From Flavobacterium potami (GTDB lineage Bacteria; Bacteroidota; Bacteroidia; Flavobacteriales; Flavobacteriaceae): a DNA stretch of 64,000 nucleotides. Both the position numbers and the translations under genes were made by a program. The stretch covers positions 806,001 to 870,000 of the forward strand of contig NZ_JAINUY010000001.1 in NCBI RefSeq assembly GCF_020026915.1. Reading direction: 5' to 3'. This document shows, piece after piece, positions 56,959 through 64,000 of this stretch. Below the pieces are notes generated by a model. It had not been told where the DNA came from. It did not search any database and was given only the letters and a program-made list of their open reading frames with translations. Positions within the stretch are counted from its first letter, which is position 1. Each line of letters starts with the position of its first letter.

Positions 56959-57049
56959 AAATCTTGATGATTAAATTTATATGAAAAAAATGTAAGTTAA
57001 TGGGGTTTGCTTATAGTATTGTACTTAATAACAAGTGCAATATAAAAAT

Positions 57050-57111
57050 TGTCTAGTTTATTTTGTGTGCAATACCTCTCGATTTTAGCAATGTTCAGTT
57101 TATGTCTAGTT
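57050..57111 (-). promoter_or_regulatory. Shared galactan-locus operator motif before the GH2 gene
   Basis: The complement of 57092-57111 reads AACTAGACATAAACTGAACA, and the complement of 57050-57060 reads TAAACTAGACA. They lie in the 492-bp gap between the divergent regulator and GH2 genes, which holds no other gene that I see. Copies relative to the GH2 and susC genes point the same way. Confidence 0.62.
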
Positions 57112-57450
57112 GCTTATATGTTACTATATCTCTTATTATCACCATATTTGCTAATGCTGTTTATTCATAAAAAATAAAAGGTTTTTATATGTATTGTGCT
57201 ATTTAAATCTATTTAAATTATGATATATATAATTTTATATTAAAAGACAAATTTGTTGCGAAATGAATTTGTGAAATAAATATACTAACGATCATTGTTG
57301 CTTAATGTAATCCGATACTTAATTTTTTATTTGGATTGTCTATTTGATTATTCTGTCATGTTCAGAATAAAAGAATAATGAAACTCAATAAAAAAACACA
57401 AATAGTTAAAAGAGAAACAATCTCTTTATAGTTAATTAAAAAAACATAGA

Positions 57451-59994
57451 GTGAAAAAGAATTTAAAAAAGAAGAGGTATAATGTACTGAAAAAGATTTC
57501 TTACGGAAGTATATTGTGTATGGCTTTATATGGTTGTACAGCTTCAAAAACAGACGGGACTAGTTCTGATTTTAATTTTGACTGGAGGTTTAAATTGGAA
57601 AGAGCAGAACAGGCGGGTGTGAATAACTGGGAAGAAATTAATTTACCGCATGATTGGAGTGCCACTTTTAGTTTTGACTCTATTAAAGGAGAAGGAGCTA
57701 CTGGATATAAAGTAGGTGGAATTGGTTTGTATGAAAAAGATTTTTCACTAGGTAAAGAATCCAATACCTTACATTATATTCTTTTTGATGGAATTTATAA
57801 TAACAGCGAAGTTTGGTTAAATGATCAAAAGCTGGGTGAGCATCCTTATGGATATTCTCCATTTTATTATGACATCACTCCTTATATAGGTGATAATAAA
57901 AATACGGTGAAAGTAAAGGTAGATCATTCAAGATACGCTGACAGCCGCTGGTATACAGGTTCGGGAATTTATAGAAATGTAAAATTAATTGCCAAAAACA
58001 AATTGCACGTTCCTATTTGGGGTACTTATATCACAACTCCTGCAGTTACAAAAGAAAAAAGTGAAGTAAATGTAGAAGTTAAAGTAAAGAATGCTTTTGA
58101 TACGACTCAGGATTTTGAAGTAGTTGCCGAAATTCTAGACGCTACTAATAAGAAGGTAGCAGAAGAAACGACGAAACTTAGCTTGAATGCAGGAAAAGAA
58201 AAAGAACTAGCGCTAAGAACAACTATTGCAAATCCTGCTTTATGGGATGTGAATTCTCCCAACCTTTATCATGCAAAAATCACGATTCGACAAAATGGAC
58301 GATCGGTTGATGAAACGATTACGACTTTTGGTGTGCGTACTATAAAGTTTGATGTTAACACTGGTTTTTATTTGAATGGCAAAAACATGAAAATAAAAGG
58401 AGTGTGTTTGCATCATGATGGAGGATTGGTTGGTGCTGCTGTGCCTAAGGATGTTTGGAGAAGACGTTTTGTGAAGTTGAAAGAAGCAGGAGTAAACGCG
58501 ATTCGTATTTCTCATAATCCAGGATCGGCAGAATTTATCGATTTGTGTGACGAGATGGGATTTCTGGTTCAAGATGAGTTTTTTGACGAATGGGATAATC
58601 CAAAAGACAAACGCTTGAATATGAAAGAGAAGTCGGTAGATTACATTACACGTGGTTATGGCGAACATTTTCAGGACTGGGCAGAACGTGATTTAAAAAA
58701 CACGATGTTACGCGACCGAAATCATGCTTCAATTTTTCAGTGGAGCATTGGTAACGAAATAGAGTGGACATATCAAAGATCAGTTGATGCAACGGGTTTC
58801 TTTAATATGAATTGGGATGGTAATTATTTCTGGTCTATTCCACCTATTGGTCCAGAAGAAATTAAGAGAAGGTATGAAACCAGTCCAAAAGAAAAATACA
58901 ATATTGGTGAAACAGCTCATAAATTGGCAAAATGGACGAGAGAAATGGATACAACCCGATATGTTATTGCAAATTCCATATTGCCATCGGTTAGTCATAT
59001 AAACGGTTTTGGAGATGCAGTAGATATTTTGGGCTACAGTTACCGTCGCGTAATGTATGACTACGGACATAAAAACTATCCAAATAAAATTATAATGGGT
59101 ACTGAGAATTTGGTACAATGGCATGAATGGAAAGCCATATTGGATCGTCCGTTTGTATCTGGAACTTTTTTATGGACTGGAATTGACTATTTGGGAGAAT
59201 CTAACAAAAGATGGCCAAAAAAAGGAACTGACAGCGGTATGCTTGATTTTGCGGGATTTGAAAAGCCTTCTTACCACATGATGAAGTCGCTATGGAATGA
59301 TGCACCTGAATTATACATTGCTACCCAAACAGAAGAAAAATCAAATTATAAAGTTGATGAAAAAACAGGGCAGCCTGTTGAAAAGAAAAAAGGTGCCTGG
59401 GAAACAGCGCTATGGGTTTGGCAAGATGTAAATGAACATTGGGAGTATGCAAACGGTACTAGAACAATAGTAGAAATTTATTCCAATTGTGATGAAGTAG
59501 AATTGTTTTTGAATGAAGTGTCTCTTGGGAAGAAAAAATTGGCAGATTTTGAAGATCATATTTACAAGTGGTCTGTTCCGTATCAGAAAGGTACACTTTA
59601 CGCTAAAGGCACTCATAAAGGAAAAACTGTTCAAACGAAATTAATAACGCCTTCAAAACCCCATGCTATTAAGTTGACAACGGATAGAACATTGATAAAT
59701 GCAGACGGTTATCAAGTGGCTCACATTGTAGCTCAAGTTGTTGATGCTGATGGTAATCCAATAAAAACTTTTAATCCTGAGATTAGCTTTACGGTTGAAG
59801 GAAAAGCTAAAGTTCTAGGGATTGATAATGGAGCTGTGGGTAATGTACAGGATTTTCAGTCTAATAAAATTGTCTTGAGTCAAGGAAGATGCCTATTTAT
59901 TATACAATCCAAAAAAGACCAATCTTCAAACATTAGTATAAAAGCTAAAACAAGCAATCTAGAAAGCAATACAATAAAAATTACTCAAAAATAA
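57451..59994 (+). CDS. GH2 family beta-galactosidase lipoprotein
   Basis: An 847-residue enzyme. The GTG at 57451 is the only start that keeps the full lipoprotein signal ([14 protein letters not shown]). The GH2 sandwich, Ig-like and barrel domains follow; NEIEW carries the acid/base E436 and MGTENLVQW the nucleophile E552. It probably removes galactose from the non-reducing end of agar-type oligosaccharides in the periplasm, alternating with GH117. It opens a plus-strand operon with GH117 and the anhydrogalactose genes. Confidence 0.87.
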   Translation: MKKNLKKKRYNVLKKISYGSILCMALYGCTASKTDGTSSDFNFDWRFKLERAEQAGVNNWEEINLPHDWSATFSFDSIKGEGATGYKVGGIGLYEKDFSLGKESNTLHYILFDGIYNNSEVWLNDQKLGEHPYGYSPFYYDITPYIGDNKNTVKVKVDHSRYADSRWYTGSGIYRNVKLIAKNKLHVPIWGTYITTPAVTKEKSEVNVEVKVKNAFDTTQDFEVVAEILDATNKKVAEETTKLSLNAGKEKELALRTTIANPALWDVNSPNLYHAKITIRQNGRSVDETITTFGVRTIKFDVNTGFYLNGKNMKIKGVCLHHDGGLVGAAVPKDVWRRRFVKLKEAGVNAIRISHNPGSAEFIDLCDEMGFLVQDEFFDEWDNPKDKRLNMKEKSVDYITRGYGEHFQDWAERDLKNTMLRDRNHASIFQWSIGNEIEWTYQRSVDATGFFNMNWDGNYFWSIPPIGPEEIKRRYETSPKEKYNIGETAHKLAKWTREMDTTRYVIANSILPSVSHINGFGDAVDILGYSYRRVMYDYGHKNYPNKIIMGTENLVQWHEWKAILDRPFVSGTFLWTGIDYLGESNKRWPKKGTDSGMLDFAGFEKPSYHMMKSLWNDAPELYIATQTEEKSNYKVDEKTGQPVEKKKGAWETALWVWQDVNEHWEYANGTRTIVEIYSNCDEVELFLNEVSLGKKKLADFEDHIYKWSVPYQKGTLYAKGTHKGKTVQTKLITPSKPHAIKLTTDRTLINADGYQVAHIVAQVVDADGNPIKTFNPEISFTVEGKAKVLGIDNGAVGNVQDFQSNKIVLSQGRCLFIIQSKKDQSSNISIKAKTSNLESNTIKITQK

Positions 59995-60017
59995 ACTAAT
60001 TAAAAAAAACGATACGT

Positions 60018-61268
60018 ATGAATACTACAACAAGAACAGTAATGATGGGCATGCTCTCTTTAGGGTTGGCATTTACATCGGCTACAGCTCAGTCTAAAAA
60101 AGAGGAGAAAGAGCTTAGAGAATTGGCTATAAAATATCAAGACAAATATGGTATTAAAGATGTTGATCATTTAAGTGCGGCTACTAAAAGAGCCTTAAAA
60201 TGGGATCAATCTTTAGGAAACGAATGGTTTATTGAATTTGGTGAACCACAAACCTTAAAAGGTGATTTGGCTTATGAAGAGGGAGTAGTGCGTCGTGATC
60301 CAAGTGGAATTATCCAGGAAAACGGCAAGTATTATGTGTGGTATTCTAAAAGCACCGGACCTACTGAAGGTTTTGGTGGGGATATGGAAAATAAAAAAGT
60401 ATTTCCGTGGGATCGATGTGATATTTGGTACGCTACTTCTACAGATGGTTGGACTTGGAAAGAAGAAGGCATAGCAGTGGCAAGAGGGAAAAAAGGTTCT
60501 TACGATGATCGTTCGGTTTTTACTGTTGAAATCATGAAATGGGATGGAAAATATTATTTATGCTACCAAACTGTCGAAGGAATATACAATGTACGTGTAA
60601 AAGAAAAAGTAGGTATGGCTTGGTCAACTTCGCCAGATGGTCCTTGGACAAAATTGGATGCTCCAGTGTTGGCCCCAGCTGAAAATGGTATATGGAAAGG
60701 TACGGAAGACAACCGTTTTCTGGTAGAGAAAAAAGGGGATTTTGATAGTCATAAAACACACGACCCTTGTATTTTGCCTTATAAAGGAAAATTCTATTTG
60801 TATTACAAAGGGGAACAAATGGGAGAAGAAATGACTTTCGGTGGTCGTCAAATTCGTCATGGGGTTGCTATAGCAGATAATCCTCTTGGCCCTTATGTAA
60901 AATCACCTTATAACCCAATTAGTAATAGTGGTCACGAAATTTGTGTATGGCCTTATAATGGCGGAATTGCTTCCTTAATCACGACCGATGGACCTGAAAA
61001 AAACACGATACAGTGGTCACCTGACGGAATCAATTTTGAAATCAAAGCTTCTATAAAAGATGCTCCACATGCCATTGGTATAAACAGAACTGCCGATAAT
61101 GAAAAAGAGCCAACCGAAGCTTTGCGTTGGGGACTCACTCATAAATACAACAACTGGAATTATCAAAGTATCATGCGTTTCTCATCGGAAAGAAAAACAA
61201 CTCACGTGGCTCCAGGTGAAAAATCAGTTAAAGGAAAAGAAGAGAAAGCTGAAAACATGCATAAATAA
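60018..61268 (+). CDS. GH117 alpha-1,3-(3,6-anhydro)-L-galactosidase
   Basis: A 416-residue five-bladed propeller enzyme with a signal peptide ([15 protein letters not shown]). VRRDPSG (D94), [18 protein letters not shown] (D249) and [13 protein letters not shown] (E307) correspond in order and spacing to the catalytic residues of the characterised Zobellia enzyme. It releases 3,6-anhydro-L-galactose from neoagarobiose-type oligosaccharides. It is 24 bp after the GH2 stop. Confidence 0.9.
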   Translation: MNTTTRTVMMGMLSLGLAFTSATAQSKKEEKELRELAIKYQDKYGIKDVDHLSAATKRALKWDQSLGNEWFIEFGEPQTLKGDLAYEEGVVRRDPSGIIQENGKYYVWYSKSTGPTEGFGGDMENKKVFPWDRCDIWYATSTDGWTWKEEGIAVARGKKGSYDDRSVFTVEIMKWDGKYYLCYQTVEGIYNVRVKEKVGMAWSTSPDGPWTKLDAPVLAPAENGIWKGTEDNRFLVEKKGDFDSHKTHDPCILPYKGKFYLYYKGEQMGEEMTFGGRQIRHGVAIADNPLGPYVKSPYNPISNSGHEICVWPYNGGIASLITTDGPEKNTIQWSPDGINFEIKASIKDAPHAIGINRTADNEKEPTEALRWGLTHKYNNWNYQSIMRFSSERKTTHVAPGEKSVKGKEEKAENMHK

Positions 61269-61292
61269 TAATAATATTAAAATAAAAATAAA

Positions 61293-62309
61293 TTGAAAGC
61301 AACTAGATATGAAGGTAATAAAACCTTTTCAGTAATTGATAAAGAAATTGTAGCACCTGCTGAAGGTGAAGTACGAATTAAAGTTGCCTATGTAGGAGTA
61401 TGTGGAACCGATGTACACATTTACCACGGAATGATGGACAAACGCGTAAGTATTCCAGAAACAATCGGGCATGAAATGTCAGGTGTGGTAGATGCAGTTG
61501 GAGAAGGCGTTACGGATTTTGAGGTGGGAGACAAAATTGTAGTGCGTCCTTTAGATGATAGAAAAGTAAAAGCATCTGATAAAGGTTTCAATCACATTTG
61601 TGAAGAGTTGAAGTTTATCGGAATTGATAGTGAAGGTGCGATGCAACAATATTGGAATGTGCCCACTTTCGTCCTTCATAAATTAAAAGCTTCTACAGAT
61701 TTAAAATTAGCGGCACTAATTGAACCGCTTTCTGTAGCAACACACGATGTTCGCAGAAGTGGATTGGTAAGAGGAGAAACAGCAGTCGTTTTAGGAGGAG
61801 GCCCAATCGGACTATTAGTAGCCATGGTAGCTAAAGAAGTAGGGGCGCAGGTTATTATTTCAGAAGTAAATCCAAATCGTATTGCAAAAGCAAAAGAACT
61901 TGGTTTTGACGCTGTAAGTCCAATTGAGGTCGATTTAGTTGAATATGTAAAGAGCAAAACGGAAAACCGCAGAGCTGATGTTGTATTTGAAGTAGCTGGT
62001 GTACAGCCCGCTTTAGATATCATGTGTGAGGTAGCTGGTATTCGTGGGCGAATTGTAATGGTAGCTATACACGGGGTTAAAAAAGAAGTGGATTTGTTTA
62101 AATTTTTCTGGAAAGAATTAAACTTAATCGGAGCGCGTGTTTACGAGAAAGAAGATTATGAAAAGTCAATTGAATTGATCACTGCCAACGAATTGCCTTT
62201 TGAACAAATGATTACCGATGTACAACCGTTAAGTAATATTCAACAGGTTTTTGAAAACATCGACAAAAATCCAGAAGGATTAAAAGTATTGATGGACTGC
62301 CAATTGTAA
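61293..62309 (+). CDS. Zinc-type medium-chain dehydrogenase (anhydrogalactose pathway)
   Basis: A 338-residue protein from a TTG start at 61293. GVCGTDVHIYHG (C37) and GHE (H60, E61) bind the catalytic zinc, and GGGPIGLLVA binds NAD(P). The four-cysteine structural-zinc lobe is reduced: only one Cys is visible in the region after residue 85. By place it could act as the 2,5-diketo-3-deoxy-galactonate reductase step of anhydro-L-galactose use, which is an inference. A galactitol or L-galactose dehydrogenase is possible. Confidence 0.78.
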   Translation: MKATRYEGNKTFSVIDKEIVAPAEGEVRIKVAYVGVCGTDVHIYHGMMDKRVSIPETIGHEMSGVVDAVGEGVTDFEVGDKIVVRPLDDRKVKASDKGFNHICEELKFIGIDSEGAMQQYWNVPTFVLHKLKASTDLKLAALIEPLSVATHDVRRSGLVRGETAVVLGGGPIGLLVAMVAKEVGAQVIISEVNPNRIAKAKELGFDAVSPIEVDLVEYVKSKTENRRADVVFEVAGVQPALDIMCEVAGIRGRIVMVAIHGVKKEVDLFKFFWKELNLIGARVYEKEDYEKSIELITANELPFEQMITDVQPLSNIQQVFENIDKNPEGLKVLMDCQL

Positions 62310-62429
62310 TCCGTTAGTGTAATTATTAAAAACGTCTGTTCGAGTGTTTTTTGTGGAGTGAAAAGGAGCAAGAAATGTATCGGGAATCGTTTTTAATACT
62401 AAGAATAAATAATTTTAAAAAAAAAGATA

Positions 62430-63200
62430 ATGAGTGTTTTAGATACATTTAGTTTAAAAGGAAAAGTAGCCTTGGTAACAGGTTGCAAAAGAGGAATTGG
62501 AAAAGCAATGGCTATTGGTTTAGCGCAAGCTGGTGCTGACGTGATTGGAGTAAGTGCTTCATTAGAAACAGAAGGAAGTGCAGTTGAAAAAGAAGTAACT
62601 GCTTTAGGAAGAAAGTTTAAAGGATACGCTTGTGACTTTAGTAATAGAGAGTCTTTGTATGCCTTTATTGAAGCTGTCAAAGCTGACTTTCCTCAGATTG
62701 ATATTTTAGTAAACAATGCAGGAACTATTCTTAGAGCGCCAGCAGCAGAGCACCCAGATGAAATGTGGGACAAAGTAGTCGAAGTAAATCAAAATGCACA
62801 ATTTATCTTGACTAGAGAAATTGGTAAAGATATGGTTGGTCGAGGAAGTGGCAAAGTAGTATTTACAGCTTCTTTATTAACATTCCAAGGTGGAATTACA
62901 GTTCCAGGATACGCTGCCAGTAAAGGAGCTATCGGTCAATTAACAATGGCTTTTGCTAACGAATGGGCAGGTAAAGGTGTAAATGTAAACGCTATTGCTC
63001 CAGGATATATTGATACTGATAATACAGAAGCCTTGCGTAATGACCCAATTCGTTCTGCATCTATTTTATCAAGAATACCAGCAGGTCGTTGGGGTAAACC
63101 AGAAGATTTTGCTGGACCAACTGTTTTCTTATGCTCTGAAGCAGCGTCTTACATGCACGGTACAACGATGCTTGTTGATGGTGGCTGGATGGGACGTTAA
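62430..63200 (+). CDS. SDR oxidoreductase (KduD-like, probable 2-keto-3-deoxy-galactonate 5-dehydrogenase)
   Basis: A 256-residue classical short-chain dehydrogenase. TGCKRGIGKA is the NAD-binding turn, NNAG follows, and S148, Y161 and K165 are the catalytic residues. The KduD-like pattern and the neighbours fit oxidation of 2-keto-3-deoxy-L-galactonate made from 3,6-anhydro-L-galactonate. The cycloisomerase that would make this substrate is not in the window. Confidence 0.8.
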   Translation: MSVLDTFSLKGKVALVTGCKRGIGKAMAIGLAQAGADVIGVSASLETEGSAVEKEVTALGRKFKGYACDFSNRESLYAFIEAVKADFPQIDILVNNAGTILRAPAAEHPDEMWDKVVEVNQNAQFILTREIGKDMVGRGSGKVVFTASLLTFQGGITVPGYAASKGAIGQLTMAFANEWAGKGVNVNAIAPGYIDTDNTEALRNDPIRSASILSRIPAGRWGKPEDFAGPTVFLCSEAASYMHGTTMLVDGGWMGR

Positions 63201-63225
63201 TATTAATATTTAAAATTGGAGTAAA

Positions 63226-64000
63226 ATGGCTGAAATTAAAGAATACCAATTATTTATAAACGGAGAGTGGAGAACTTCTACTTCTGGAGAAACAATTGAC
63301 GTTTTAAGTCCCGCAACTGAAGAAGTGGTGGCAAGAGTACAAAACGGTACTGCTGAAGAAGCTTTAGAAACTTTAGCTTTTGCAGATAAAGCTCAAAAAG
63401 AGTGGAAGAAAAAACCTGCCAGAGAAAGAGCAGAGTTACTATATAAATTCTCGAACGAAATTAAAGCAAATGCTGAATACCTAGCACAATTAATTGTAAA
63501 AGAGCAAGGTAAATTATTAAAGGTAGCTCGTTTTGAAGTAGCGGTAGCTTCATCTTTTATCGAGTATGCTTGTGAAGGCGCTCGTAGAATCGAAGGAGAT
63601 ATTATTCCTTCTGATAATGCCAATGAGCAAATTTGGATTCAGAAAGTGCCTCGTGGCGTAATCGTTGCCATCACGGCTTGGAACTTTCCTTTTGCTTTAG
63701 CGGCTCGTAAATTAGGACCGGCTTTGATTGCAGGAAACAGTATTGTTATTAAACCAACTTCTGAAACTCCTTTGTCTACTTTAGAGTTAGGAAATATTGC
63801 CAATAAAGTAGGTATTCCTGCGGGGGTTATCAACATTCTTACAGGTCCAGGTAGAGCTATGGGGAATGCTTTGGTAAAAAGCCCAATCACTAAAATGGTT
63901 ACCATGACAGGTTCTACACCTGTAGGTCAGGATATTGCTCGTAATGCAGCAGATAACTTAACGCACGTTCAATTAGAATTAGGAGGAAAAGCACCTTTTA
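63226..64000 (+). CDS. Aldehyde dehydrogenase, 3' end cut by window (probable anhydrogalactose dehydrogenase)
   Basis: About 258 residues of an NAD(P)-dependent aldehyde dehydrogenase are visible: ITAWNFPFALAARKLGPAL, KPTSETPLS and, at the very end, LELGGKAPF with the general-base Glu. The catalytic Cys lies beyond the window. Its place after GH117 and the SDR suggests oxidation of 3,6-anhydro-L-galactose to the acid. Lactaldehyde or succinate-semialdehyde dehydrogenase would look alike. Confidence 0.82.
   Translation, partial: MAEIKEYQLFINGEWRTSTSGETIDVLSPATEEVVARVQNGTAEEALETLAFADKAQKEWKKKPARERAELLYKFSNEIKANAEYLAQLIVKEQGKLLKVARFEVAVASSFIEYACEGARRIEGDIIPSDNANEQIWIQKVPRGVIVAITAWNFPFALAARKLGPALIAGNSIVIKPTSETPLSTLELGNIANKVGIPAGVINILTGPGRAMGNALVKSPITKMVTMTGSTPVGQDIARNAADNLTHVQLELGGKAPF

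Noticed and set aside
1..64000. CRISPR arrays, insertion sequences and rRNA genes
   Set aside because: No regularly spaced repeats, transposase motifs or rRNA sequences were seen on either strand.

Overview
The window looks like low-GC Bacteroidetes DNA of the class Flavobacteriia, and a Flavobacterium or close relative fits best. The signs are SusC/SusD pairs, type IX secretion C-terminal domains, Bacteroidetes-type Tra proteins, a DUF6520 peptide, an Hc1-like histone and the absence of Shine-Dalgarno sites. No rRNA, intact tRNA, transposase or CRISPR array was seen. It has two halves: an integrative conjugative element (ICE) from at or before base 1 to about 42.2 kb, and a red-algal galactan (agar/porphyran) utilization locus from about 43 kb to the right edge.

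ICE half. At the left edge lies a Hachiman-type defence pair (hamA, cut by the window edge, and hamB). Next comes a second two-gene module, a NERD-like/UvrD-like helicase followed by a DUF2290 protein, which I think is an uncharacterised defence pair. A minus-strand mobilization block follows (coupling ATPase, relaxase, ribbon-helix-helix accessory protein). The cargo at 10.4-22.8 kb holds a MauE-like membrane protein, a small Cys-rich DUF6520 peptide, an S9 peptidase with a SusC/SusD pair, a long rod-shaped inverted repeat that resembles a 6S-type RNA, a small XRE regulator with a perfect palindromic operator, an Hc1-like histone and a TPR/AraC regulator. From 23.1 kb a regulatory and lipoprotein leader segment precedes the conjugation operon (TraE, TraF, a short C5 methyltransferase, TraG, three TraI/TerB-like secreted proteins, TraJ, TraK, a TraL-like protein, TraM, TraN). 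Two DUF3945-like paralogues, three small winged-helix/HTH genes and a tyrosine integrase close the element.

Junction. Between 42.1 and 42.98 kb there is no gene. There are two different tRNA 3'-end fragments, a tRNA-type terminator and three copies of a 15-18 bp motif. This reads as a stacked integration hot spot.

Galactan half. A minus-strand set carries a TonB receptor and SusD partner, a surface glycan-binding lipoprotein, a GH86 agarase/porphyranase with a T9SS tail, an unknown T9SS protein, a GH16 lipoprotein and a nearly identical 295-bp partial copy of that GH16. A membrane TPR/LuxR regulator lies in the middle. The plus strand carries a GH2 beta-galactosidase, a GH117 anhydrogalactosidase, a zinc-type dehydrogenase, an SDR and a truncated aldehyde dehydrogenase. 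Together they would cut the polymer at the surface, import oligosaccharides, split off galactose and 3,6-anhydro-L-galactose in turn, and start anhydrogalactose oxidation toward 2-keto-3-deoxy-gluconate. A near-identical 20-bp motif lies upstream of both the susC operon and the GH2 operon, and a weaker match lies upstream of the T9SS gene, so the locus may be one regulon. A 25-T tract sits just before the susC start.
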